Shown: in pieces, positions 38,140 to 48,689 of the stretch
Numbering within the stretch: position 1 is the first letter of the stretch
Layout: every line of letters starts with the position of its first letter
Assembly: GCA_037447605.1 (NCBI GenBank)
Contig: CM074808.1
Span: forward strand, 3,225,963-3,289,962
DNA: 64,000 nt
Direction of reading: 5' to 3'
From: Zygnema circumcarinatum
Taxonomy: Eukaryota > Streptophyta > Zygnematophyceae > Zygnematales > Zygnemataceae
Made by a program: the position numbers and the translations under genes
Notes under the pieces: model-generated
What the model saw: only the letters and a program-made list of their open reading frames with translations
What the model was told of the DNA's origin: nothing
Database searches by the model: none

Positions 38140-40878
38140 AGCTTCAAAAACAACGCTCAAGCTCTCTGCCCTCACAACGGACTGAACTCTTATTTCCAAC
38201 TCCCTTAGGAACCCGAAATTCGCAAATCCAACAATCCTCGAGCAACATAGACCTAAACTAGCCTGAGAAACCTGAAACCTTTGATAAACCCCACCTTGCG
38301 ACCAATGAGACGGGAGAAAGCGCGCGTTCCCTCTCCCCCGCAGGCAGTTGCGGGCACCACAACACAGTCCACATCATGTGCCCAAATGGCTCCACCTCCC
38401 CTCCTCCCACTTCCTCCCTCCTCTCTCTCTATGAATTGGGGGGCCCGGCTGAGCCCCGCCAAAATGCAGGGAAGGAAAGTGTGGCCTATCTGCAGCCCCC
38501 CACCGATTACAAGAGTTCAGAGTTTGAACGTCTGCCGATAGAGATTCAGTTTTTGAGCACTTCAGGTTCGCTCTTGTATTTGAGAGAGGGTCAGAATTCG
38601 ATTGAGTTTCAGAGGCTTCCAGGTAAACAGGACCTTTAAGAGGGTTCACTTCCAATAAACCACGGTTTGATATTTGCAAACTTCGCCCTGTGGAGAACAA
38701 TAGCAATAAGGACGTTTTTGCTTTGGATTTAAACTTTTAATAAGAACCACTGGCCATCCTATTGGGCACTCAACTGCGATATATCACAGCGAGATAAAAC
38801 CTGGGAAAGCAGTTCGCAACTCACAAAAAATCCACTTCAGGAGTCCTAGGCTTGCTTTGGAATTTTTAACAATCTCAAGTTATTTGCAATCATCGAGGTG
38901 TTCGCAGGGACTTTAAGACTCTCAACTTTGTTCGGCTTTAGAATGTCAAGTCCTTCTCCAAATACTAAGTGCAACGACCTGGAGGGGGGGTGGAGGAGGG
39001 AGGGGGAAGGAGGGAAAGAGAGAGAGAGAGAGAGGTGCGAAACCTCTTCTGCAGCAGAGCGAGGGGATATGGAAGGGTCAAATGGAATCGGAGCAAGAGC
39101 GGGAGCGTGGGCACATGGAACACGGAGACTCTCGACCACTGCGTGGCTGATCACAGCCTCCACTCCCGAAAGCGCGTCCACGCCCTGCTCGCCTTCCCCC
39201 CTCCCGCCTCCCCACTCTCAGTACAACCTCTCCATATGCTTCTCCTTTCCTAATTCTAACACCCTTAATCAGAAACACTTCTGCTCTCACCTCTCTCTCT
39301 CTCTCTCTCTCTCTCTCTTCACTCCCTCTTTTATCCCACTCGTCCTCGCTCCCCCCTCACCCCTCCCCCTCCCCCCTCCCCCTCCCCCTCCCCCTCCCCC
39401 TCCCCCTCCCCCTCCCCCCTCCCCCTCCCCCTCCCCCTCCCCCTCCCCCCTCCCCCTCCCCCCTCCCCCGCTCCCCCTCTCCCCCTCTCCCCCATCCCCC
39501 TCCCCCTCTCCCCCTCCCCCGTCCCCCTCCCTCACCTGGCCCTGCCTGTACTGTTCAATGTCTTGGAGGTCGTCGTCGGGGAAGCGCGCCACGACGCCCA
39601 GCGCCTCCGCGCCCTCGCGGAGGAGTCCCTCCGCCGCGCGAAGGAGCGAGTCTCTGCGCGCGACCCGCCCCGTGGAGGCGCCCGTGGAGGGGTCCAACCA
39701 CTTGGACACCTGCACTCCAATAAGGCCTCTCAGCCATGGCGACTGTCCCTCCCTTCTCTCCTACTTTCTCTCTCACTCTCGTCAAGTCGCCCCACCTTTT
39801 CAGCAGTCGTTTAGCAGTGGTCGGTTTGGGAATGGAGTGGAAAAGCGAACCTCGAGAGGGGTGTCTGTGAGAGTGTAGGTGATAAGGGGGAGGCCCAGCG
39901 TGGCTCTCGCAGCATCTACTGCTTGAAGGTGCCGCTGCAAAAGCTCCTCCTCTATGGCACAGTCAAACACAAGGCCGACCTGCAGTGCCAAACACAGCTC
40001 ACAGTTAACAACGACTTTCTTTCGTTCGTTTTGTCATCGTCAAAACCAACTTGAAGGCCTTCACACCTCCCTAGGTGAAGCTCCGGTTCGAACTCGGGTA
40101 TTTTATTACAATGTCGGTTGAAGTTTGTCATAGATGGACAAAATTGGACAGGTAACATGATGATATTGATGATGATGATGATGATGATGTTAAAGAGGTG
40201 ATGCAGAACATACCCTATTTTGATGCACAGGCTGCAAACCCCAAATTCCTTCCGCAAACCTGTCGAGGCCATAGCCCTCCACATACAGCGCGTTCGACAT
40301 GGGCCAATACATCATGGCGCCGTTCAGCACCTGCTTCCCCCCGCTTCCGTACAACATGACGAAACCCTAAAACCGCAACCCTCATCCCTGAACCCTGAAA
40401 ACCCTGTTTCCCTAAAACATCCTCCTGTACACGCACAACCCGGCCGCTCTGTCCTGAACCCCGGGCGCACATTAGGGTGAGTGATGAGACAGTCGGCTGT
40501 AGCCGCCATGGCGCGCGCTACAGGCAGCGCATCCCCTGCAAAGCCTCCAATGGCTGCGCCCACACCCGTGGGCACTATCAGCACCGCCGTGTACGGACGC
40601 TGCCCCAGCTGAACCCCGCCGCCCCCCGCGCAGGTCGAGGGTTTAGCGAGGCTTAGGGCTTTCGAGGGTTTGGTCTTTGAGGGCTTTAGGGTTTGCAGGG
40701 AGGGAGGGGCTGGCGGCGCCCCCACCTGTTCTGCGGACACGTGGAGGCTCCTGCTACGCCGCCGCCGGGTTTCTGGACACGTGGTGATCTGTGGCGGTTG
40801 CTGCGACCGTCCGGAGAGGCGCAGGGGAGGCCCCGAGAACGCGCCACGTGGCAGCAGCGCGGCTCCCGGCGAGGCCAT
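37569..40878 (-). CDS. Plastid DUF3326 family protein (459 aa)
   Basis: Eight exons close in phase: 40878-40471, 40330-40214, 39979-39851, 39709-39536, 39184-39044, 38489-38295, 38045-37974, 37712-37569. Residues 1-60 are Ser/Arg/Pro-rich and fit a plastid transit peptide; the start is the ATG at 40878. The conserved core begins YTAVLIVPTGVGAAIGGFAG, followed by YVEGYGLDRFAEGIWGLQPV, SLLRAAEGLLREGAEALGVV, ARFPDDD, GVEAVISHAVVESLRVPCAH and ACGGEGTRAFSRLIGRK, PLIIAVEENETVLHDTPESL, VSNYWEALGVMAAHKAGVNP. This matches the cyanobacterial/plant DUF3326 proteins, which have no assigned biochemical role that I know of. An insertion EREEGGSGRRGGGAI sits after APQFI. Introns carry CT and CCCCCT arrays. 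Confidence 0.88.
38079..38136. repeat. CT microsatellite in a DUF3326 intron
   Basis: An uninterrupted (CT)29 run on the plus strand lies about 35 bp upstream (in gene order) of an acceptor; the transcript is therefore (GA)n. Such a perfect run is highly mutable and could serve as a polymorphic marker. Confidence 0.97.
39361..39530. repeat. CCCCCT tandem array in a DUF3326 intron
   Basis: About 170 bp of CCCCCT and close variants abut the splice donor of exon 4 (39536). On the transcribed RNA this reads as repeated AGGGGG, a strong candidate for RNA and DNA G-quadruplex structure right at a 5' splice site. Proline- or glycine-rich ORFs in this tract are compositional. Confidence 0.95.
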
Positions 40879-42509
40879 GGCGGGGCGGAGGAGGGAGAGC
40901 CTCGCGGGGGAGCGACGGGCGCCCACAAGCACGCGGCGCGCGCGCCTGGGCGGACCGTTGGCGCGGGCAAGTTGGCAACTTGAGGCGGTCGGTTTGCAAC
41001 CGCCGGAAGAGTTCGCGCACGAAATAAAATTAGTCTCGAGGAATAATGAATTTTAGTTTATCGATTTGAGACTGGAACTGGAACTGTAACTGCACACACG
41101 ATTGGAGGCTCAGCTGTAGAACTATAGATTACGGGACTAGTAAGCATAGATCCAGCCCTCATAGAACCCGCAGGGCCGGGCGGTCCCGGGGCGTCGATTG
41201 GGCCGTTGCCCCCCCCCCCCGGAGAGTCGGCAGAGATGGCGGCGATCTGGGCCGTCCAGCTGGCGCCCCGCTGGCGCCCCCGGGCGGCAGTGCGCGGCGA
41301 CAAGAGACCGCCGCCCGCCGGTCGGCCGCCGCCTGGGCGGGCGGGCGGGCGGCAGGGACGCGTCTTGACGCCATCATTGCTCCTCGCTTCCGGGTCAACG
41401 CCCGGCGGCGACCTGCCGCGTGGGCCCTCCGGCGCCGGCCGCTCGGTTAGCGGCCGGCCGGCGACCAATGCAATGCAAGTGGCAGGCCGGCCGGCCGGTA
41501 GAGTGGGCGGGTGGGCGTCAGCCACGTGGCAGCCACGCACGCCGCCTGGGAAGTCGCGTGACTTCTCGAAGCGCCGACCGCGTCCGGTTGGGAGGGCCGG
41601 GCGGGAGGGCGCCCACGTCACCCACGCCTTTGATGGCGTCATCATGAACGGAGCGGCCTCTGGCGCGCCGATCGTTCTGTCGCGAGCGTCATGTCACGTT
41701 CGTACAGTGATGTCGCCATGACGTCATGATTCCGCACGTGGCAGCCGTCGGTTCCAGAATCGGCGGGGCAGGTCGCGACAGGCGACGTGCCGGTAACGAC
41801 AAGCCACTTGCTGGCGACACGCGACCGACCGTACCGCTGTTTGTCGTATGGGCTATGGCCTGCGGCCGCGCAAGCCGACAGCGTCGGGTTCGAGCGGTCA
41901 GAGAAATTTGGCGGCGTAAAGTCGCGGGCGGCGCGCGGTCGGGCCCGTCCGATGTCCGCGCGGGGGCGGACATCCCACGGCCGCGAGGGCGCACGGCGGG
42001 CCAGGGAGGGAATATCGGGCGGAGCCGTACGGATTGGATGCGGGAGTCATGATGGCGGGCGGGCGGGCACGCGGCAAATCTTCTTTCCTTCCGTGCGCGC
42101 GTGCGTATGCGCTGCGTCGAACCACGCGCTCCGCCTCGCACGCGCATGCATGCATGCATCCATCCATCCATCGCGGCGGGCGGCCCGCGGCGCGAGTCCA
42201 GCCGACAGCAGCCGCAGCGACGAGGAGGCGGAGGGTGCGCGCGCGTCATTGCGCGGCGGCGCGGTATTCCGCGCTTCCGCCGGCGCGCGCGCGAACAGGA
42301 ATGCGGCGGTTGGCGATTGTCGGTCGGTCGGCAGCGCGTGGCGGAATATGCCACCGCGCAGTTGGGAGGGAGGGGAGGCCCGCGCTGGCTCTGACTCTGG
42401 CTCTGACTTTGGGGGCGGGGGGCGGGAGGGATGGACAGAGAGGCTCGTTTGATTCGCTGGCTTTACGGGGAGGTGGGCCTTCCCTTTCCCGCGCACGTCC
42501 GACAACCCG

Positions 42510-42746
42510 ACAGGCAGACAGACAGGCAGACAGACGGACAGACAGACAGACAGATAGACAGTCAAACAGGCAGACAGACAAACAGGCAGTCAGACATACA
42601 GACAGTCAAACAGGTAGACAAACAAACAGGCGGATAGACAGGCCGAGACAGGCGGGCAGAGACAAGCAGACAGACAGATAAACAGGCGTCATGCAGACAG
42701 ACAGGCAGAGACAGGCAAGCAGGGACAGGCAGACAGACAGACAGAC
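42510..42746. repeat. CAGA/CAGG minisatellite
   Basis: About 240 bp of tetramers (CAGA, CAGG, CAAA variants) in tandem. Degeneracy is high, so the array is old. It borders the GC-rich island. Confidence 0.92.
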
Positions 42747-42841
42747 GCGGGCCGGCCTGGCCTAGCGCTTTCCCTCGCGCCATGGCGATGGCCATGGCCG
42801 CAACAGCACCGACCCCCCCAGCAGCAGCATGGGGGGGAGAG

Positions 42842-42900
42842 AGAGGGAAGGAAGGAGGGAGGGAGGGAGGGAGGGAGGGAGGGAGGGAGGGAGGGAGGGG
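42842..42900. repeat. GGGA tandem array
   Basis: About 14 copies of GGGA/GGAG in 59 bp. This G-run pattern could form a G-quadruplex. Confidence 0.95.
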
Positions 42901-43845
42901 AGCACCGCATGAACACGAGCAGCAGCAGCGAAAGCAAGCAAGCAAGAGCAGATAGCAAGCCTCGCTGGAAACCACCCGCACTTGTAGATATTTCGCGTCT
43001 TCACAAAAAAGAAAAAATCCTCAACAAAAAATTCTTGGACCTTTGCTGAATAGCACTCCTCCTTTCTATACTCTTTCTTAACTTTCTTCTCCATCCTCCT
43101 CCTCCCCATATTTAATCACACTTTTCACTCTAGCCTGCCTGCCTGCCTACTTCTCTACGCCTACCGCTGCGGTACGTGGTACAACCAGACTACTTTCGCG
43201 TCTGGGCATCTAGAGACAACAGTATGAGGTGCCCCAAATGAACATTCCGCCCAAAAATGAGAGTGGAGCGAAGACTACAATGCGAACGGGCATGCGATCG
43301 ATATTTAGCGAGAGGGCGAGAGGGAGAGGGAGGGAGAGAGAGAGAGGGGAAGGGAGGGGAAGGGAAGAGAGAAAGGGATTGAAATGGTAGCCCTCAGGAG
43401 AGGGCTCCCGTGTTACACAAGGATAAACATGGGGAGAGAGAGAGAGTGATGAACCTCAGGTGGTCAATGTTCCCCACTACGTTTAAATATACATTCGGTG
43501 AAGGATCGTGCTCTCCATCATTGATGATAACAATGGTCCTCACACAATGATAGCGGCGGCGACTATGACGACGGATGATGATTTAAGGACTGATAATGAC
43601 GATGAGAATTGAAGATAACGAATACGGTAATGATGTGAAGACGATGAGCATGGCATGGTGGGAGAGGAGAAGAAGAAGATGATGATGATGCACGGCCTCT
43701 CGGCGGCTCCCAAAGGGAGAGCAAGTTGAATGTACATCCTGCGATCAGACTGCCCGTCGTCACATTCGCTCCACATTCATTTCTTGGCGTTCAAATGAAA
43801 AACTTTCCTTACGGCACTCTCGAGGGCGTCCCCCCCCCCCCCTTC

Positions 43846-46135
43846 CTAAGTGTCATCCTCCGTCTGCCTGTAAGAGCGCCACTCGATATCATCACTCAGC
43901 CCCGAGGCATCCAGCCTCCTCTGAAGCTCCTGAACCCCCAAAACCTCACCCCATCGGTTAATCTCCAAGCTCAACAAAGGCATCACCTTCCTCACCATCA
44001 CAACAAAGAACATAAAACCCTCGATAGCTCCGTTTCACTTTCCCCCATCTCTGAGCCCCGCCCTCCTCCCGCGCCCTCCTCCCTCCTCCCTCCTCCTCAC
44101 CTGCACTTTGCGTTTGAGAAACTTCATGTACTCCACAGCTTCCTCCAGCATCTCCGCTGTGTTGGCCTGACTGTTGATGTTGGGCACCAAGTCCTGCAGC
44201 CGCTTCATGTTCTCGCTGATGCGTGTGCGCCGCACCTGCACTCAAATCAAATCAAGCAAATGCAGCAAGTTTCTTAAGGAGCAGTTTGACAGATGAATCT
44301 CGTGTTCCAGCATCCGGGCTATCTCGTCACATGCCTACTTGTGTGCATGCATGCGTTACATGTATTGCACTTACTACACGAATTGCGCTATAGCTGGCCG
44401 ATTGGCAAGGCTGAGACTCAGTAGTCCGACAGCCAAACAGTGACTCCTTGCATGGACCAAAGATATAAAGAGGCAGAAAGTGCGGGGGAGGAAGGATATG
44501 AGTTGAGAATGAGGGGAAGCGGGTAGGAAGGGTGTAGGGAGGTGAAGTGGAGAGGGGTACAAGGGACGAAAGGGTGCAGTCAAACAATATACTCCAACTG
44601 CAACTGCCAAGCAAAGACCATACGCATTCCACATTTTCACATTCACGTGCATGAGTTCCGACAAGTCCTCACAAACACAGCCACGTCTTTTCACCACGTC
44701 TTGTCGCTGCAAGCATTCTGCTTTATCTCTCCCTCGCCCTCTCCCTCTCCCTCTCCCTCTCCCTGTCTCGCACTCACCCTCTCGGCAATGCTGCGAGGAT
44801 GCGTTGCGCAGCCCCGCTTGGCCCTCGCCTTGCAGAGGACTGAGTTTTCAGGAGTGAGGCTCGCCATATCCCCGCTTCCGTACTGCAGGCCCTGGTAGTC
44901 GTCATCCCTCCTCTGCATCACATCACATTTCACATCATTCCCTGTCATTCTCTCGTTCACATCAATACCACCCTGGCATACCTCAACTTAGCAAACACAA
45001 CAATTTTGGCTACAAACCGATAAATTCTGTGAATCCTCGACACAAGTAAAGTACTCACATCCATCCCTGATTCTCCCTGCGGCGATTTCGGCCTCTTTTT
45101 TGCCAACAAGTCGAGGTCCGCCAAATCATCCATTTCCATTGCCAGGTCAGAGCTTGTTCGCTTTTTCGAATCGCCCCTTGGCATGGGTCCCAGCTGGTCG
45201 CTAAAGTCAATGGTGGGGCCCACCACCCTCTCCCAGTTGGCCCTATTGTCTCCACTCCCTGACCCGAGCCGGAGGCTCTCCAACCCCACACCCTTTGCCG
45301 CCTCTCCTGATTGGTGGAGAGGCTGGGCCCTATGATGACTCCGTTGACTCTCTCTCCCTCCCTCCTCCCCTCCCTCGTCCGGCTGACTGGGCTGAGCCCT
45401 CATCAGACTCAGCTGATGATGCCTCCAATTTGCTGCCGCGCTCTCTGCAGGACTCAGCTCCTCATTATCTCCGCCAGGCAAAGGACCCGACTGACCCAAC
45501 AAAGAACCTCTGTGTCCAGTTTCTCTCCCCAAGATATTCCCTGTTTGGGGCCACACATTCCCTAAGATTGCTTCCGGGGCGGAGTGACGCCGGAGGAGGG
45601 CTCCTGCCTGCACTCCTGCTAGCTGTCCTCTCCCTGCCAACATTCTCCCTCCCCCTCCCTCCTGCATCCCTCCCCCCTGCGAGAGCCGTAGTGTGCTGAC
45701 CAAATCTGCAGTAGGTTCTTCTCCATCCCTCTGCAACGACAATGTTGGAACCTTTCTAGGAGCATGTAGGCTTGACAGCTGTCCCCCTGCTCCTCCATTG
45801 CTCATTCCGAGGCTTCCATCGGAATTAAGTTGCGAGCTTGAGGAGCCGCGGAGGCCGAGAGAGGAAGGAGTGCTCTGCGGCTCCGCCATGGAGGACTCGT
45901 GAGGGGAGGAGGAAAGGGAATGCATTTCTCCATTAAAATGGAGGCCGCGATTGTGACCATGATTATTAAGGTTGTTGTATTGCCCAAGCTGCAGCGACTG
46001 CAGAAGGTCTCTGCTTCCGTGCTGTAAGCCGTTTGAGAGAGAATTAGGGTTTCCAGAGGGGAGACTTGCGCTCCTTCTTGGAGGGAGCTCAAAGTAGGTG
46101 TTCGCATGGTTATGTGAAGGGGCCCTGCGTGGCAT
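43846..46135 (-). CDS. bHLH transcription factor, FLOWERING-BHLH (bHLH122/128/130)-like (476 aa)
   Basis: Four exons close in phase: 46135-45059, 44912-44778, 44235-44101, 43929-43846. Residues 1-360 are Ser/Gly/Asn-rich and disordered, with the subgroup-type segments LLRRHSAPEAILGNV and KKRTSSDLAMEMDDLADLDL. The bHLH domain spans exons 2-4 at about residues 385-450: basic region KRGCATHPRSIAERVRRTRI, then ISENMKRLQDLVPNI, loop, and TAEMLEEAVEYMKFLKRKVQ. Glu and Arg of the E-box-reading AERxRR motif are present. A short exon adds ELQRRLDASG and the acidic tail. In Arabidopsis this subgroup (FBH/CIB-like IX) activates CONSTANS and responds to ABA or light. Regulation here may involve the GTAC clusters upstream. 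Confidence 0.9.
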
Positions 46136-46896
46136 GGTAGCATTTAAATTTAGAGGTGTTGCAGATTAGAAAGGTGTGAGCATAAAGAATGCTAGCTTTC
46201 AGTTCCAGTTCCAGTTGCAGTTCCAGTTGCAGTTCCACACGCTGTTCCCTTTCTTTTGTTGTTCCAACAGGGAAAAGAGGGAGAGCAGGAAAAATGCAGA
46301 ATAAGCCATGGCATGGCTCTGAAGATATAGGGGAGTGCACATTGCAGGAGAGTCTTGGCACTGTAGTATCTATCAGTGAATCAGGTTTCTAGTCAAAATC
46401 TGGAAAAAAAAATGAACGTGCGACTAATAAGCAAATAAACATGGAACACGTCAGAGAGAGATGAAAGGTGCAGCGTGACGGGACACACCAGCGCTCTTCC
46501 GGCAGGGCTTGTACACCGTTGTGTTTCGGAGGCCAGCGGGAGTGCATTTCTTCATCTCTTGGAACCATCTCTTCTCTCTCTCTCTCTCTCTTTCTCTCTC
46601 TCCCTCTCTATCTCTCTTTCTTCCGGTTCCTCCGCTTCTCCACCTCCAGTCCTATTCAGCCCTTCCCTTCTCCGCTACCACACTCTCTCCGTTTCTCCAC
46701 CTTAAACTCACTCTCTTGCTCCCCTCCTACACTTCCTCCGCCACGCCTCCTGACTTCCCTCCAGCCTCTCTTTCCTCTATCCCGTCTCTATGACTCCCTT
46801 CTCTCTTTCTCTTTCCCTCCTCCCTCTCCAACCCTACCCTTGATGCCCGGCGCCTCCCTCTTCCCCCCTCCTTCCTCCCTTTCCCTCCCTCTCCGT

Positions 46897-46945
46897 CCCT
46901 CTCCCTCCCTCCCTCCCTCCCTCCCTCCCTCCCTCCCTCCCTCCC
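46897..46945. repeat. CCCT tandem array upstream of the bHLH gene
   Basis: About 12 perfect CCCT tetramers within a longer pyrimidine-rich tract upstream of the bHLH gene. Confidence 0.95.
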
Positions 46946-47312
46946 CCGCCTGTCCCTGCCCCTGCCCCTGCCCCTGACCCCGCCCCGCCCCGCCCCGCCC
47001 CTTGAGCGCTCCCCGCGGACGCGCTTCGCCGCCTCTGCCCGCCCGGATCCGATCGGCCCTCCCTCCCTCCCTCCCTCGAGTCCACTTGCCCCCCCGCCCG
47101 TGCCCGCCCACGTGCCGTGATTCCCGGCTGCACGTGCCGTCGTCGGATGCCCCGATCCAAGGGCGCCGCCCGGTCCGCCGCCCGCGTGGATCCGCGGTTG
47201 ACCCCCTGTGGATCTCCGCCGGCCGGCCCGCCCGCCCGCCGGCCGGCCAGGCTGGGCCCAGCGCGGCGGCCGCCCAAGTGGCACTCGCATTGCTGGCCGC
47301 GCGCCACTGGCC

Positions 47313-47378
47313 GTACGTCGTCGTACGCTGTCGAGTTTTCTCGTACATCTTCGTACGGCATAAGTACAGTACACGTAC
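47313..47378. promoter_or_regulatory. Dense GTAC-core cluster (candidate SBP/SPL sites)
   Basis: GTAC occurs at 47313, 47323, 47343, 47353, 47364, 47369 and 47375, several in the context CCGTAC or GTACGG, the known core of SBP-domain proteins and of the copper-response element. Chance expectation for a tetramer is about one in 256 bp. The cluster is about 1.2 kb upstream of the bHLH start. Confidence 0.5.
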
Positions 47379-48151
47379 GGCAGGGCCGCGACAGGTCCCC
47401 GCGTTGCACGCGCAAGTGGCACTTTGTCGTATTTGTGGGGGCGCCACGCGGCGGACGGACGCAACGGACAGGACGGACGGACACCGACCGCGTGACGCGA
47501 CATACCGTACGCTAACGCAAGAAGTCGCGTTATGGCCCCGCCCGCCCGCCAGCAAGACGACAGGACCGTACGGCGGCATGCGGGCGGGCGGGCGGCAGGG
47601 CGGGCGGGGCGACGTGGCGCGCGGGGAGGCAAGTGCAATGATGACGCCACGTGACGTGATGGGGGGCGGAGGCATCAACAAATACCGTACAACCGGGAAG
47701 GTTGAGAAAAAAAAGTTCAAGATTTTGGGTTTGAAATTAATAAAGGAAAGTGCTATTTACAGTCACTTTTTTTTCTGAAAACAGTGACCTTTTCGCAGGA
47801 CAACTTTTACAAAGGATTTTTTAGAGAAAAATGTTGTTCATACTTTTGTAGAATAGATACAGACCTTTTTTCGTCGGGTGTACGGATGGTGATTTGAATG
47901 TACGAAGCGCGCGCGTCTACCAAGTATAAGGGCGCAACACGTGGATCGACATGATTGGTCGCGGCATCATATGACGTGACAAGTACGTTTGGGACCGTGA
48001 CGTGACGAAACGAGACGCGAAAAAACTGGAGTCCGCGGACGGCAGTCGGAAATGGCGGGAAAGAAAATTGACAAACCCTAAAAACCCATTTTAGGGTTTT
48101 TGAGTGCGTCTGCCGCACCTCCTTTGTACAGTTCGCGCATGGCAGCAGGAG

Positions 48152-48310
48152 ATGGAGTTCGTTACGCGGGAGGAGTTGATCAAAGATATCAGGAAGAGGT
48201 ATATACAAGGAGTTGTCCTCGCCATCAAGAGTAGTACGAAGAAACGGTTGGTGTTCAACTTTGATCGAGGTGGGCAGTATAGAAATGCTCTAAACCTGGC
48301 AGAAATAAAA
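48152..48310 (+). pseudogene. MuDR-type transposase N-terminal remnant inside the element
   Basis: The reading starts at ATG 48152, MEFVTREELIKDIRKRYIQG, continues AIKSSTKKRLVFNFDRGGQY and then runs into the right arm. The pattern (F-x-EEL, basic helix, then S-x-K...C/F-D-RGG-x-YR) resembles the N-terminal FAR1/MuDR DNA-binding fold, though the expected Cys/His zinc ligands are missing from this short stretch. The catalytic domain is deleted. It could be a captured host fragment instead. Confidence 0.5.
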
Positions 48311-48349
48311 TTGACAAACCCTAATGGGTTTTTAGGGTTTGTCAATTTT
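48307..48349. repeat. Perfect hairpin within the right arm
   Basis: AAAATTGACAAACCCTAA at 48307-48324 pairs perfectly with its reverse complement at 48332-48349 across a 7-nt loop. The stem contains the CCCTAA/TTAGGG telobox motif. It marks the inner edge of the right arm. Confidence 0.85.
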
Positions 48350-48689
48350 TTTTCCCGCCATTTCCGACTGCCGTCCGCGGACCACTTTTTTCGCGTTTCG
48401 TTTCGTCACGTCACGGTCCCAAACATAACTGTCACGTCATATGGTGCCGCGACCAATCATGTCACTCCACGTGTTGCGCCCTTATACTTTGTAGACGCGT
48501 GCGCTTCGTACATTCAAATTCATCATTCGTACACCCGACGAAAAAAGGTCTGTATCTATTCTATAAAAGTATGAAACAGCATTTTACTCCAAAAAAACCT
48601 TTGTAAAAGCTGCCGGGCGAAAAAGTCACTGTTTTCAGAAAAAAGGTGACTGTAAATAGAACTTTCCTTAATAAAAACCAGTTTCTCAA

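Larger units (their letters stand above)
40879..43845. other. GC-rich gene-free island plus CAGA and GGGA arrays
   Basis: This 3-kb stretch holds the DUF3326 promoter (G-boxes near 40738, 40776 and 40845) and then, from about 41150 to 42480, an extremely GC- and CpG-rich tract with many palindromes (CCGGCCGG, CCGTACGG, GCACGTGGC, TGACGTCA). All six frames are open for hundreds of bases, which is expected at this composition; none has recognisable domains or splice structure. Two simple arrays follow. The part 43000-43800 is A/T-normal and probably the 3' flank of the bHLH gene. Confidence 0.55.
46136..47700. promoter_or_regulatory. bHLH upstream region: CT/CCCT tracts, GC-rich zone, GTAC cluster
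   Basis: No gene is supported. 46570-46620 is CT-rich; 46897-46945 is a CCCT array; 46950-47650 is GC- and CpG-rich with G-boxes (CCACGTGCC, GCACGTGCC, CCACGTGACGTG). Seven GTAC cores fall in 66 bp at 47313-47378. Long ORFs on both strands are compositional. Confidence 0.5.
47702..48689. mobile_element. Mutator-like element with long inverted arms (deletion derivative)
   Basis: Two arms of about 370-400 bp are inverted copies of each other: about 47702-48100 and 48305-48689. Matching stretches include AAGTATAAGGGCGCAACACG on the left and its complement on the right, with roughly 85-90 percent identity by eye. The outer ends share TTGAGAAA. Long terminal inverted repeats are typical of Mutator-like elements, and the interior (48104-48304) encodes a transposase-like N-terminal fragment, which supports that class. 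I could not find a clear 9-bp target duplication, so the exact ends are uncertain. Confidence 0.75.

Noticed and set aside
38898-39878. 326-codon proline-rich plus-strand ORF
   Set aside because: It runs antisense through exons of the DUF3326 gene and the CCCCCT array.
40080-40100. tRNA-like B box (GGTTCGAACTC)
   Set aside because: No A box at the right distance and no cloverleaf stems can be drawn; it lies in a DUF3326 intron.
41206-42681. Overlapping ORFs of 170-220 codons on both strands
   Set aside because: Extreme GC content makes all frames open; no domains, no splice structure, and composition explains them.
46727-47778. ORFs of about 260-310 codons in the GC-rich bHLH upstream region
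   Set aside because: Arg/Gly/Pro-rich readings on both strands over CCCT arrays and CpG-rich DNA, without recognisable motifs.
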